Shown: one piece after another, positions 21,188 through 34,345 of the stretch
Position numbering within the stretch: position 1 is the stretch's first letter
Layout of the letters: every line of letters begins with the position of its first letter
NCBI GenBank assembly: GCA_026874595.1
Contig: CM049320.1
Location: forward strand, 34,258,214-34,322,213
DNA: 64,000 bases
Direction of reading: 5' to 3'
Source: Sipunculus nudus
Taxonomy: Eukaryota; Annelida; Sipuncula; Golfingiida; Sipunculidae
Notes under the pieces: generated by a model
What the model was told of the DNA's origin: nothing
What the model saw: only the letters and a program-made list of their open reading frames with translations
Databases searched by the model: none
Made by a program: the position numbers and the translations under genes

Positions 21188-23485
21188 ATGCTATGGCATA
21201 TCGAAACAGATAGCTTTGGCTTTGATGTACAAGTGGCGGAGAAACCAAAGACTAAGAGAGGGGTACTAACCGCTCTTAGCACCGTATACGACCCAATGGG
21301 GTATGTTTGTTCGTTCGTGTTGAAGGCAAGGTTGCTATTTCAGCAGTTGTGTCGTTTACAAAAGGGTTGGGACGACTCGTTGCCTGTAGACCTAGAGGAC
21401 CAGTGGGGCCGGTGGTTGGCCGATCTTCCCGCTATACAGAATTTCAGAATTCCTAGATGTGTGAAACCCACAGATGTAGCGATCAGAGTTGCACAGCTGC
21501 ACCACTTTTCCGATGCCTCAGAGCATGGCTATGGGGCAGTTTCATATCTTCGTTTGGTCTGTGGTGATGACATCTGTGTCAATATTGTCATGGCCAAGGC
21601 ACGTCTTGCACCCCTGAAGGGCTCCACTATACCTCGCCTTGAGCTTGCTGGTGCTGTAGAAGCAGTGAAATTGGACAAACTTATTCACCAGGAGCTAGAA
21701 ATTACTCTTGAGGATTCTGTCTTTTGGACGGACAGTACTATCGTACTTTGGTATCTGCAGAATGAGGGGAAACGATTTCAGACATATGTCGCCAACAGAG
21801 TATCAAAGATATTGGATTACACCAAACCAATACAGTGGAGATATGTACCAACCACACAGAATCCCGGAGATGATGCCTCCCGTGGCATGGCTGCGGAGGA
21901 ATTAGTCAACAATAAGCGCTGGATTCAAGGGCCAGACTTCCTGCTGATGGATGAATTGCATTGGCCAAACCAACCTGCATTTAAATGTGCAGAGCTCATG
22001 GAGGTCGCAGAACTGAAAAGAGAACCGTTGGTATATTCCATGAGCAGTGAATCAGATCCAGTCAGTTCTCTGTTAAAGTACTACTCCTCATGGTTTAAAC
22101 TAAAGAAAGCAGTAGCATGGATCCTACGCCTTCGACAAATGCTATTGAGAAAAACATCAGACACAGGCCCAATTACGTCTTCAGAGTTACTGAATGCAGA
22201 ATTAGCCATAATTAGATACATCCAGAAACCCCTCCAAGATGCTGAGTCAAGACCTCTCATTAGCAAGTTGAAGCCTATAAAGTCTGATACAGGACTCCTG
22301 CGAGTAGGAGGCAGACTTGCACATTCAGGTCTGAGTGGCGACACGAAACACCCACTGATCTTGCCTTTTAGACACCATGTATCCCAACTCATCGTTGAGG
22401 ACTGCCATCATCGCACAAGTCATTCTGGTGTTGAACGGGTACTTGCTGAAACACGCCGTCGGTACTGGATACTGAGAGGGAGACGGCTAATCAAGGCGGT
22501 TCTTTCACGCTGCATTGTGTGCAAAAAATCACGTGGGAAACCTGAAGTACAGCAGATGGCGGACCTTCCTACGTCCAGACTAGTGCCGTACAAACCACCA
22601 TTCACTCGTGTGGGAATAGATTATTTTGGTCCATTCACTGTAAAAAGGGGAAGAACTGAAGTAAAAAGGTATGGCTGCCTATTTACTTGCCTGGCAATTA
22701 GAGCCGTCCATATTGAGGTGTCGCGCACACTGGACACAGATAGTTTTATCAATGCTTTGGAGAGATTCATATCACGCAGAGGGGAGCCGTATGAAATCAG
22801 ATCGGATAACGGTACCAATTTTGTTGGGGCAAAGTCAGAGCTCCGTAAAGCCATCCGTGAATGGAATCAGGACAAAATACACGAGCATCTCCTGAAAAGA
22901 GAAATAAAGTGGATTTTTAATCCTCCAGGAGCCTCCCATATGGGTGGGGTTTGGGAAAGACAGATTCGCTCTGTAAGATCGGTCCTGGCAGGTGTTGTAA
23001 AACAGCAAACTATGGACGAGGAAGGTCTTGTGACTTTACTTACTGTAGTAGAAGGAATAATAAACGGTCGACCTATCACAAAGTTGTCTGATGACCCAAG
23101 AGATGATCAACCCCTCACGCCAAATCACCTGTTGATACTACGTTCAGGACCTGTTCTACCCCCAGGACAGTTCGACAATAAGGACCGGTATCGTCGACGC
23201 TGGAGGCAGGTACAATACCTCGCTGACGTATTCTGGAAGCGATGGATTCGCGAGTACCTACCTGCTTTGCAGGAACGTCAAAAATGGCTGAAACCTAGAC
23301 CTAACCTCCAAAAGGGTGATTTAGTGATCTTATGCCAGGAGAACACTCCACGAAACCAGTGGCCATTAGCCCTAATTATCGATACTTACCTTGGAACCGA
23401 TGGACTTGTGCGTTCAGTCAACGTACGCACTGCCTCCGGGACTTACGAACGACCAGTAACCAAGATTTGTTTACTCGAGAGTTAA
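21188..23485 (+). CDS. pol: BEL/Pao RNase H and integrase
   Basis: This 765-residue open frame is in phase with the preceding one across a single TAA. It starts in the reverse-transcriptase connection (TALSTVYDPMGYVCSF) and continues to RNase H, with HHFSDASEHGYGAVSYL near residue 105 and FWTDSTIVLWYL near 180. The integrase zinc domain (HHRTSHSGVERV ... CIVCKK) starts near residue 405. The catalytic core has Asp at 478 (GIDYFGP), Asp at 540 (RSDNGTNF) and Glu at 590 (GGVWERQI), giving 49 residues between the second Asp and the Glu. A DUF5641-like tail (~670-765) ends in a normal stop 237 bases before the 3' LTR. All catalytic residues are present, so this part could be functional if the upstream stops were bypassed. 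Confidence 0.93.
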   Translation: MLWHIETDSFGFDVQVAEKPKTKRGVLTALSTVYDPMGYVCSFVLKARLLFQQLCRLQKGWDDSLPVDLEDQWGRWLADLPAIQNFRIPRCVKPTDVAIRVAQLHHFSDASEHGYGAVSYLRLVCGDDICVNIVMAKARLAPLKGSTIPRLELAGAVEAVKLDKLIHQELEITLEDSVFWTDSTIVLWYLQNEGKRFQTYVANRVSKILDYTKPIQWRYVPTTQNPGDDASRGMAAEELVNNKRWIQGPDFLLMDELHWPNQPAFKCAELMEVAELKREPLVYSMSSESDPVSSLLKYYSSWFKLKKAVAWILRLRQMLLRKTSDTGPITSSELLNAELAIIRYIQKPLQDAESRPLISKLKPIKSDTGLLRVGGRLAHSGLSGDTKHPLILPFRHHVSQLIVEDCHHRTSHSGVERVLAETRRRYWILRGRRLIKAVLSRCIVCKKSRGKPEVQQMADLPTSRLVPYKPPFTRVGIDYFGPFTVKRGRTEVKRYGCLFTCLAIRAVHIEVSRTLDTDSFINALERFISRRGEPYEIRSDNGTNFVGAKSELRKAIREWNQDKIHEHLLKREIKWIFNPPGASHMGGVWERQIRSVRSVLAGVVKQQTMDEEGLVTLLTVVEGIINGRPITKLSDDPRDDQPLTPNHLLILRSGPVLPPGQFDNKDRYRRRWRQVQYLADVFWKRWIREYLPALQERQKWLKPRPNLQKGDLVILCQENTPRNQWPLALIIDTYLGTDGLVRSVNVRTASGTYERPVTKICLLES

Positions 23486-23722
23486 GTGACACAGCAACCA
23501 TAAATGGACTTAGTTGTGGACCTGTTTGTTATGGATACTTAAGTGCCACTTCGAACTGTTGGAGTTAATGTACCTTTGATGATTTGTACGTGTAATATAT
23601 ATACCTGAGCCATTATTGAATGTCATGTGTCATACCGTTTAGTATTGTATTAAGTAGTCTATCCCAGGTGTTATTAGTGTATTTAAAATGCATTGTCCCA
23701 TGAACATGCATTGGGGCCGGGA

Positions 23723-24782
23723 TGTTACACCTGTGAGCCTACTGTCATGTGCTGCCATATGTTGTTTAGTGTAGACACTATTTTTTTGTTCTGTGAGCAT
23801 GCTCAGTGGGCTCTTCCGCCCAGCAGTTGTTTTTTTTGTAAAGGTTTGCCACGCAGTTTTTTGTTTCAAGAAGTTTAGCCAAAAAGAAGTGATTTTAAAC
23901 CATATTGGAACCCCAGAAGAACCAGGAATGTAAGTTATTAGCTTATATTAATTCCCGGCAGTGTGTTATATGTTTGACTAAGGTAGATTTATAGATAAAC
24001 GGTAGATTTGTGTTATAAATCTCAGCCTTGTAACTTTCTAGTGAGCCTATATACAGGACAGCGTAATACGATGCTGCCCTGGTCTTTGCAGTCTGTACGC
24101 TTTATGGCCTGACCCTGTTTTTCCCCAAGTGAATATATAGGGTAGTGTGCTGATACCAGAGAGTCTCAGATTATGCTGTATTGCCTGTTACACTTAGGAA
24201 TGGATATTGTTTGTGTTTTTAAAGGATCCCATGGAAATCTGTCAGAGATGCAATGATTTGTTAAATACTACTGTAGTTGCTTAAGCTCTATACTATATAT
24301 GTGTATGTATTCTAGTGTCAGCTTTCATGTTTGACTAGTATATTCTGTAGAATGGTGTTAATTACACACATCATAGTTGCTAACTTAGCTGACTTGATCC
24401 TGCTAAGCCACGGCGATACATTATAGTTAATAGCTCAGCTGACTTAGTCTTACTGAGCCATAGCAACATGTCATTGTTGCCCATACATATACAACTGTAA
24501 GTTTATAATACTTTTATGTTATTGCTACATTATAGGGAAAATATATTTAGTTATTATTACCATGTCAGTTATTTAACTGATATTTCATTATTCTTAGTAT
24601 CCCTATTTGTTTGTTACAGTCAAAACCGTCTGAAGTTAACGTCTGAACGTCTAAATCTCTGTACTGTCAGCATGGACAGAATACCTGGAAATAAACCTAT
24701 GAGTTACAAACAGACGCGTCAAGATTCCTGGTTTTAGAAGTGACTGAATGTATACCGCAGTCTAACACCTACGGGTGTTACA
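23723..24782 (+). repeat. BEL/Pao 3' LTR
   Basis: It is collinear with the 5' LTR. The visible differences are TTTACTG versus TTTAGTG near the start, one extra T in a T run, and TTATAAG versus TTATTAG. Ends are TGTTACACC and GTGTTACA. It is preceded by a purine-rich primer tract and followed by a (TA)n tract. Confidence 0.95.
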
Positions 24783-25649
24783 ATATATATATATATAAAT
24801 TGTCTTTAAAGGTAGAAATTAAAATTGCAATTTAATCAAATAGAATATTTCTATATGATGCTTTTAAAATGTTTCAAGGTTATATGATATGTTGCTTCTT
24901 ATAGATGAAATTAATTTATCCATATTATACCTTTTTTTATATCGTTTAGCCCCCCCCCCGCCTATACACACATATAGTGATAAATTTATATCATAGCAAA
25001 CATAGTACAGTACTGGTCAGCATTTTATATTTCATTTATATTACGATAATCAATGTTAATGTTGTAAACCCTGCACATCACATTTAGATATGCTTGTAAT
25101 ATTATTGCTCTACATGAATTTTACAGTTATAGAAGCAGCTGTTAATATTTGTTTATGGTAATGCCATTGTCAATTAACCATAATTCACTTTCAGTGAAAG
25201 TACAGTTGTGCTAAAAATGACTTTACCTAGACCCTTAATTGCTTGTTTAAATGAGACCACCGGTCCTGCAATGGCTGTGTTCTCAAAATGCAGTCTAGAA
25301 TATAAGGAATAAAACAAGATATACGTAAAAGGGGGGGGGGGGAGGGATGGTTTAGCTGCATGCAGTACTGATCAACAATGACCTAACAACTCTTTGCCCT
25401 TGATATATATATATATATATTTATTATTATTATTATTATTATTATGACCGTACCTTGTGCTTATTTGTCTGATGAATATTAAACCTGCCATAAATATATT
25501 GTTTATATTTATTAACATTTCACAATCTGATACATACATGGAGAGTCAATATTTAATTGAAATATATATATATATATATATATATATAGAAGGTAGTGTT
25601 ACCCTCCGAAGTAAAGTGCTCTATGGCCTACAAGCTAGGCCAGAGCGGT
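24783..25649. other. Non-coding DNA with microsatellites
   Basis: It contains (TA)n at 24783-24796, 25402-25420 and 25562-25589, an (ATT)n run at ~25421-25445, a C run at ~24950-24959 and a G run at ~25331-25342. No gene is seen. Confidence 0.65.
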
Positions 25650-25773
25650 ATAACTCTGAAGAAAAACAACACTGTTAATTCACAACAGACTGTTTCACGG
25701 GATGCGACCCGATCATCAGGTGAATGTGGTTAGAATGAAGCTAACGTCGTGGTTTGAAAAGCCGAGACTTTAC
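25650..25773 (+). repeat. Left arm of 124-bp inverted repeat
   Basis: It starts ATAACTCTGAAGAAAAACAA and ends CCGAGACTTTAC. The reverse complement is found at 26742-26865 with no mismatch visible. The arm includes the start of the endonuclease open frame, so the right arm is an inverted copy of coding as well as upstream sequence. Confidence 0.9.
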
Positions 25774-26193
25774 AGTCGTAAAAAAGACGAATGTCCTATG
25801 AATGGTCAATGTCAGCTGAAATGCATTGTCTATAAAGCAACAGTTAGAACAGACAATGACGTGAAACACTACATAGGGTGTACTGAAGGTGATTTCAAGA
25901 CAAGATATAATAACCACAAGCAATCCTTTCGGAACAGATCCCACGCTAAAAACACTGAACTGTCTAAACACATTTGGTCACTAAAAGACAACAATATCAA
26001 TTACAAGCTCTCCTGGGAAATATCTGCCAAGGCAGCACCTTACTTCTGTGGGACTAGGAAGTGTGATCTCTGCTTGTCTGAAAAGCTACTTATAGCTACG
26101 GCCCCCCCTGGATCATTGTTGAACTCAAGAGCTGAAATTCTCTCTAAGTGCCGCCATCAAAACAAATTCACCCTGAAATATTTTAAAACCTAG
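25702..26193 (+). CDS. Penelope-like GIY-YIG endonuclease domain (C-terminal part of pol)
   Basis: This 163-residue open frame has a Cys-rich finger (ECPMNGQCQLKC, residues ~30-41), then CIVYKATV and KHYIGCTEGDFKTRYNNH, which are the GIY and YIG blocks of Penelope-like endonucleases. TELSKHIWSLKD, the KCDLCLSEKLLI cluster and LLNSRAEILSKCRHQNKF follow, all conserved C-terminal features of this group. The frame reaches a natural stop, so the 3' end of the gene is intact. The reverse-transcriptase part that should precede it is missing, so the ATG at 25702 is only an accidental start. The enzyme would nick target DNA for target-primed reverse transcription. Confidence 0.88.
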   Translation: MRPDHQVNVVRMKLTSWFEKPRLYSRKKDECPMNGQCQLKCIVYKATVRTDNDVKHYIGCTEGDFKTRYNNHKQSFRNRSHAKNTELSKHIWSLKDNNINYKLSWEISAKAAPYFCGTRKCDLCLSEKLLIATAPPGSLLNSRAEILSKCRHQNKFTLKYFKT

Positions 26194-26741
26194 CATTCGT
26201 ACTAATATTCAGCGTGCCCCCTTAACCCCCCCCCCCCCCCTACGAGGATCCGCTGGGCAGACTCATTTGTTCAGGTAGTTGTTCTCTCACTGCTGGCTCG
26301 TGGAGTCCATTGGATGACAGGAAAGTTCTACTTTATCCTGGTCTAATGGGTTTTACGACCTTCAGCTAGGAGACTTGCACCACTTGGTATGGGTATAGTA
26401 TATTTGCCTTTTATATTGTATATTTGCCTTGTATATTGTGTATTTTCACAGTATATGTGTATTTTTATCATATCATATGTATACTACTGATATTTTCACT
26501 GCTTCCAAGGCCCTATTAGAAATCATTTCAATATGCTGATTGAGCATCCTGGCTATATCTTTGTATTATATTAACTATTTACTACATTATATAACCTCTT
26601 TGCCCTGCCCTGTTATGTTCCAGTATCGCACGTGTACCCCGACCAATCCTATTGTGCACCCGAGAACAATAGGATCAGTGTCAGTCTTTCACACGCCCCC
26701 CCCCCCCACCCGAATCGCACAAAGCATAATCTCGTAATCTC

Positions 26742-28589
<1,848 letters not shown>

Positions 28590-28590
<1 letters not shown>

Positions 28591-29570
28591 CTCAGCTCTC
28601 ATTAAAGTGGTCAGCTAGAATATCCAGGGAGGTCAATAAAAAGTCACGTTGGAACCTGAAATTAGGTCACTGTGACCTATATCCTCCGAGCAATGGGGTT
28701 GGTAAATGCGCCCCCCCCCCTTCGAATAATCGAAAATTTGATTCAAAACCTCAAGTATCTTGATAACTGATACATAAATTGCATTAATCTTGCCTTGAAG
28801 ATGACCATGACAAGGTTTGTCAGTTCCCGAAAACTGGTGGCGCCACTTTTTTTTCTCATTTTCACGATTTTTTTACTGTTTTTGAGACCGTTAAATGACA
28901 GCAATTATGACAGTTTCGCGACTGTGGATCATCTAGTGTCCCAAAAACCTGGTGTGTTTATTGATTATGACTGGTTTCTTGAGTTCCTGAAGACTGGTGG
29001 CGCCAGCTGTATTTTTTCTTTTTTTAAAAATGATTTTTATTTAGATACTACCACATTATATTGAAACTATCAGATTTGCAAAATTTATGTGGTTTTATCT
29101 AGTGTCATGAAACCATGTGTTATAAGGGACCTAATAGAATAAGTGGATGCTCATCCGTCCGTCTGTCCATCTGTTTGTTTTTCTATGCGTCCGTAAAATT
29201 TGTCTCCTGATGATAACTCAAGTTTTGACATATCAATTTCAAACTAGAATTATATATGGCCCACCTCTATAGCAAGAACTCTATTGATTTTTGGGTCACG
29301 AGGTCAAAGGTTAAACACAGAGGACCCACTTATTTAGAAAGATTATGGGTGTATTTTAAGCAAAACATTTCACCCAAAACCTTCCATCTAGCAAATATAG
29401 AAGATCAACCTGATTGATTTTGGGGTCATGAGATCAAAGGATTGAAATATTGGTTTCAAACTTGACTATTATATGGCTCATTACTAAAGTAAGAACCCTT
29501 ATGATTTAGGGGTCATGAGGCCAAAAGCCAAGGTCATAGAATCCGTGCCGTGACCAACAGGTTCTTTGTT
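28590..29570. repeat. Dispersed repeat with ERE-like palindrome and two degenerate 289-bp-type units
   Basis: The segment around 28630-28700 is similar, in reverse, to ~50410-50500. It holds AGGTCACTGTGACCT at 28664-28678. Two GGTGGCGCCA cores follow at 28836 and 28996. From ~29230 the sequence reads like the unit repeated at 39160-41590, with GGGTCACGAGGTCAAAGG and GGGGTCATGAGATCAAAGG. The small open frame 28795-29064 lies wholly inside this repeat and is rejected as a gene. Confidence 0.6.
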
Positions 29571-30142
29571 TTACATTCTTGTAACTCAGGATTTACTATA
29601 CATATCAGAGAACTTAAATTTTTGGCATTAAATTTAATTTTTTTACAACCAAACTTTGATACCTAACATTAATCCTGCCTAAGTCTGATGTTGTGAGGAT
29701 ACACCATTTTGGCAGTTTTATTATATAAATTTTATTTAATGAGTATTTATTCATTTTTAGTCAATGTCACAATTTAAAATTGTTTAATATATATTAAAAG
29801 AATAAATTTTTTAATTAACTTTTGAAAACATACACATAAATGTATTCACCAAATTGGTAGGATTCTTATAACCATAAGTAAAATCATATAATATCATATT
29901 TATCATTTATTCAATTTTGGTCTATCAAATTGTTAAGAATCCGGGATATAATATATTTCACAAATTACATGAATGTTAAAAAATTACCAGTTTTATGGGT
30001 TCAATTTCCATTAAAAAAAATAAAACTGTTGTGATAACTTTCACTTCTGTCTACAACCCAAAAATAGCTGGAATCTTATGAAAACCATATAACATAAAAA
30101 AAATTGTTAAAGATGTTAATTTATTTATAAAAATTGATTTTT
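29571..30142. other. AT-rich non-coding DNA
   Basis: No open frame or motif of note; poly-A/T runs dominate. Confidence 0.6.
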
Positions 30143-31878
30143 AGCTCAGCTGACTATAAGTCATCTGCATGAGCTATAGTCGTGGTCTATTGTCCGTCGT
30201 TCGTCCGTCCCTCCGTAGATCTGGTACGATTAGACCTAGGAATCCAAAATTTGGCATAATGTTAGATGTCCCCAAGATCTCCTACCAAGCCGAAAACTGG
30301 GTCTTTGCGACTTCGTTCCTTTGAGAAATTAAGTAAAAACCTCAATTTGTTATTAAAATCCTATTTTCACACTTCAGGACTGCCTAATATCAAAACCACT
30401 CCTCTGTTTTTCCTCATATTTACCATGAATATTTCTGTGTATAGTTTATGTGTACATGCCAGAAATTAAGTCTGTTAAGTATAATTTCTTAAAGTTATGG
30501 GCCCGAACATAATAGACTTTATAAAAAATCAGGAAAAATATTTACTTACTTAACATGAAAATTTTGAAACTAGAGTCTATTTTCCCAAGTATATTACTAT
30601 GTTAAATTAAGATTCAATTGTTTACCCAAAAATAGATCTGAATTTTGTATTTTTTTAAAGTTATTAGCATAAAATTATTAGCATTCAAATAAAATGAGTA
30701 ACTCAAATTTTGCCGAACTTTGACCATGGCACTTTTTTTCCTGTAAGTATACCATTGATTTAATTTTCACAGCATGTAAACATAAGTATTTAATTTGTTT
30801 AAATCTGAAATTTGGAAATAAAAGCTTGAAAATTAGACTCGTTATTTATTTTTTCCCCTACCCCCCCCCCCCCCCCCGCAAACCCAACCCACCAAGTGTT
30901 ATGCAGCAATTGTTATTGTTTTCACTGCATCTCGTTAATTGTAATGCCCATTCCACTCCAATATACAAAAACTTTCCTTGAAAAAGATGTAATCCAGAAG
31001 ATGCCATGTTGTGTTAATATAGCATTTTTAAAGAAATCAATTTTCTTTTAAATGATTATAACAAATATAATTAACCCATCAGTATGCTTAAATTTATAAA
31101 ATATGAAGCACGTTATGGACAAATAAAGACACAATTTAAAATTGTGAAATCTAAATCAAGTATTATTTCTAGATATTTATTGTTTTGCAGATTTAAATAT
31201 TTATTTTTGTGGTAAAAAATAAATAAACAGTTGTATGCATGATGTAGTGTTATCTGACAAGATTTTGATTTATGAAAATGCAATTGAGAATTATGAATCA
31301 ACTTTTATATTCAGATATATATGTTATATTGGAAATGTAGAAAAATATAAAATTATAATAAAACAAATTTGATGTGATAAAAAATGAGGATCTAATACAA
31401 ACATTTGTTCATTATTTTCCTGCAGAATTTGAGATCAGCCTATATTTACCCTGTATTTATGTTGTTAATTAGTTATATTTCATTATATTTTCATTTCGGT
31501 ATACATTTCATAAAATAAAAAAATATATATATTTGCTAAAATATATTATACAAAAAAATAGATTCAATTGAACAAATGTGTAAACTACTGAAATGTCAAC
31601 TGTTAATCAAAAAGCCAACTAATGATCATGGTAATAGTACAGATCATTTGATCACAAACTGCTCACGTGCTTCAGTTTCAACATTGGGAAACACATGGTC
31701 AGGTCATAAAATATTATTTTCAAAAGTTTCTTGCTCATCAATACAAACCAATCATATAAACCAACCATGGCCTTTATTACTTCTTCCTCTTACACTTTAT
31801 CTCCATTTGATACTATTTTAGATTTTTACCTTCAAGGTCAACTTCAGCTGAGCACAGTGACCCATGGGTCCCTTGTTT
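30143..31878. repeat. Dispersed repeat, long copy (AGCTCAGCTGAC...GGTCCCTTGTTT)
   Basis: The left end reads AGCTCAGCTGACTATAAGTC, ATGAGCTATAGTCG and GTCCGTCGTTCGTCCGTCC. The right end reads GGTCAACTTCAGCTGAGC, then CCCATGGGTCCCTTGTTT. The same two ends occur in a 209-bp derivative at 35711-35919, and the left end occurs in reverse at ~50509-50608. AGCTCAGCTGA and TCAGCTGAGC give inverted ends. I recall this sequence type as abundant in molluscs. The interior is AT-rich and non-coding, with a C run at ~30860. Confidence 0.6.
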
Positions 31879-34135
31879 AATACATGTATTAGATCATTAA
31901 AATACATTGATCAGAACACCCAGTAAATTATACAATAAAGAATGAATTTGAGATTGCCATGTTAAATATTTATGAACTGAAATAAAAACATCAATTGTAT
32001 GAATTCATATCAACCTTTACAATAAAAACAAAGGTTTACATAATATAATGTCACCATTGAAACCTGAAGGATTCAATGAATACTACTTCCTTTGTTGTGT
32101 ATTGCAAGGCCATGCCAGCACCAGCCATGCCAGGTTATGTAATACACTCTTAGAGATAAGAGTTCCACGAGCATCCCTGGGGAACTCTGTAGTTTTAGGT
32201 GGAAACTTGGTGGTTCTGTATGCGCTAAAATGGTTCTGTGCAAGCGACAGCATTCTTTTCAATAAAGCAGGTTCCACAGCCACGTTGAGGGTTCCCCAGA
32301 CGGAGTCATATGACCTTTTGCGCACGATACACGATAACCGTTTTTTCTTTGCTGAAAGAAGCTGAATGTGGAGAGAGCACCGCACTGAAGAATATTTGAA
32401 AATCAGATAAGTATAAGATCATTTACCCAACAGAAACTATTTGATCTTGATTTATAAAATTGTTGGAAGCAGACCCGACTGTAATATTTAATTATCAGCA
32501 GGTTTATCTGATGCACTGGCTTTAATTGTCTATCTGTTGCACTGGTCAGTCCTGGCCATCGGTGACCTTAATAGACCTGAAATGACAAGATGGCAGGTTT
32601 CCTGCTGGAGGGATAAATATACGGCCCACTAGTAGTGTGAAGAATCAGGAGGTTGGACATGTTTATTGCTGGCCTGTACGTATGACTATGACATTGCTGT
32701 GTATACAGTTTGTTTCAATGAAGACCCAGCTTGGCCTGCTATAAAGCGAATACCTTGAGAATACCCTCCCATGCAGACAACATTCACTTTTGACTTTTCC
32801 ACCATGATTGGCCAGCTCCCTTTCTTACAGCACAACATGATGTGACAAAATTTCATTATGAGCAGAACATAATTTATTCGAAATGTGATAGAAATATTTA
32901 TCGAAGAAAATGTGATTACAATAAGTGACCAATTTTAAGATATAAACACAGTAGAAAGTGGGCCTTGATTCAAAGTAGTAATATTTATTTTTACCAAAAA
33001 TGCTGTCTCAAATATTTTGGGAAATTAATACAGTATCACCAATATTATGGTTATTATTAGGACCCCCTCCCCCTTGTGTCCCATGTTATGAACAAATAAA
33101 TAATAAATAAATTTAATTATTACAAAATATATTATTTGAATGTATATACTACATTTTTTTGCCTTTCATTTTTCCACACATATATTCTTTTTAACTTGCT
33201 TAATGGCTTGGCCAGAGATCTTAAAGAATATGGTGTAATAGTTATAACATTTTACAAAGTTGCTTCAAATTTGTACAAAAATAAACTATTAATTTCCCAA
33301 CAAAATCATGCTCGGGTTTGCAATCCATTTTGATCTCATATTTATCCATTGTTTGATTAAAATAGTGTTATCTGAAACTTTAATTTTTTTAACATTTACA
33401 GGCTACATTAGCTCATCATTCAGCATTTTGCCTTGGAAAATGAAGTCATGTGTCATGTCATCATGCGGTGTTTAAATTTAATTATCCAAAAAGTTTTATT
33501 TTCATTTTTTTGGGTATAAGTATGAAATTGAATAAAGGTTTATGCACAGAAAATATTCATAAATTCCTTAAATTTGCAATACATTTCTCCACAAATGTTA
33601 CAAACAATTGTGTCATTGATAAACGCTAATATAATGTGGAGCGTTATGATAATGGCTCCCATATTTCTATGTAATTAAGCCATGATATACATGTAAAAGA
33701 ACACACTGATTCGTAGTCAACTCCATTGATTTAAATTAAAAAATTATGTCACAATTCACACCCACTTAATCTAAATATATATTGTTCTATATTTTCAGGG
33801 TGAGTGAAGACTCTTCACTTAAACAAAAGACCAATTATGAAGTATGAAGAGCTGAAGAAGACATGTTGACATTTGTCATGGTGGTAGTATCATAGCAAAT
33901 TATCTTGCAAAGTGCTGCATTTAAAATAACAACAACAAAACTCCCACCAACAAGAAAACTAGCTCTGAGCAGATTGTCATAAACTATACATTTATCAAAT
34001 ATTTTATGATTGTCTATAACACGTTTCATTTGTCCTAGACCTATATGACCAGCTTTATTATCTTCTTGAAGTCATCTGAGCTTTGTTATAAAATAAGTTT
34101 GGCACATATCATTTTGTGTGTGTGAGGCCAGCGCA
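31879..34135. other. Non-coding DNA
   Basis: The 105-codon open frame at 32048-32365 has no recognisable motif and contains GTTCCACGAGCATCCCTGGGG-type palindromic repeat sequence, so I do not call it. The remainder is AT-rich with no supported gene. Confidence 0.5.
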
Positions 34136-34345
34136 TTAACTGTTAATGTCTAACAGGGAGTGAAGGCAGGCACATACTGAGTGAAAGAAACCAAATTTCC
34201 TCTTGATATCTAAAAGGGAGTGAAGGTAGGCACATTCACATCGAGTGTGAAGCCAGGCAGATTTGCTGTTGACATGCAGCTGCGAGTGAAGGCAGGCACA
34301 TACTGAGTGAAGATAACCACATTTCACCGGATATCTAATAGGGAG
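34136..34345. repeat. Short tandem repeat, ~60-bp units, about three copies
   Basis: The phrase GGGAGTGAAGG(C/T)AG(G)CACA recurs near 34155, 34210, 34275 and 34340 with similar ATATCTAA...GGGAGTGAAGG context. The Cys/His-rich minus-strand open frame here is a by-product of the repeat. Confidence 0.65.

Larger units (their letters stand above)
16572..24782 (+). mobile_element. Full-length BEL/Pao LTR retrotransposon, recent insertion
   Basis: Two LTRs of 1059 and 1060 bp bound an internal region with one long gag-pol frame (17675-23485). By eye the LTRs differ at only two bases plus one length change in a T run, implying a very recent insertion. The domain order Gag, zinc knuckles, protease, reverse transcriptase, RNase H, integrase, with an A17-type protease and DUF1758/DUF1759/DUF5641-like segments, is that of BEL/Pao elements. 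Flanks are ATAGA before and ATATA after, a possible imperfect 5-bp target duplication in a (TA)n tract. A purine-rich tract (GGGGCCGGGA) precedes the 3' LTR. Two in-frame stops interrupt the coding frame. Confidence 0.93.

Noticed and set aside
28795-29064. 89-codon hydrophobic open frame that could be a membrane protein
   Set aside because: It is composed of two tandem GGTGGCGCC-type dispersed-repeat segments with poly-T tracts that give the hydrophobic residues.
32048-32365. 105-codon open frame
   Set aside because: No domain, no promoter or splice context, and it includes GTTCC...GGGGAAC palindromic repeat sequence; the opposite strand is equally open.
34136-34327. Cys/His-rich minus-strand open frame
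   Set aside because: The apparent motif periodicity comes from a ~60-bp tandem repeat; no leader, promoter or homologous family is evident.
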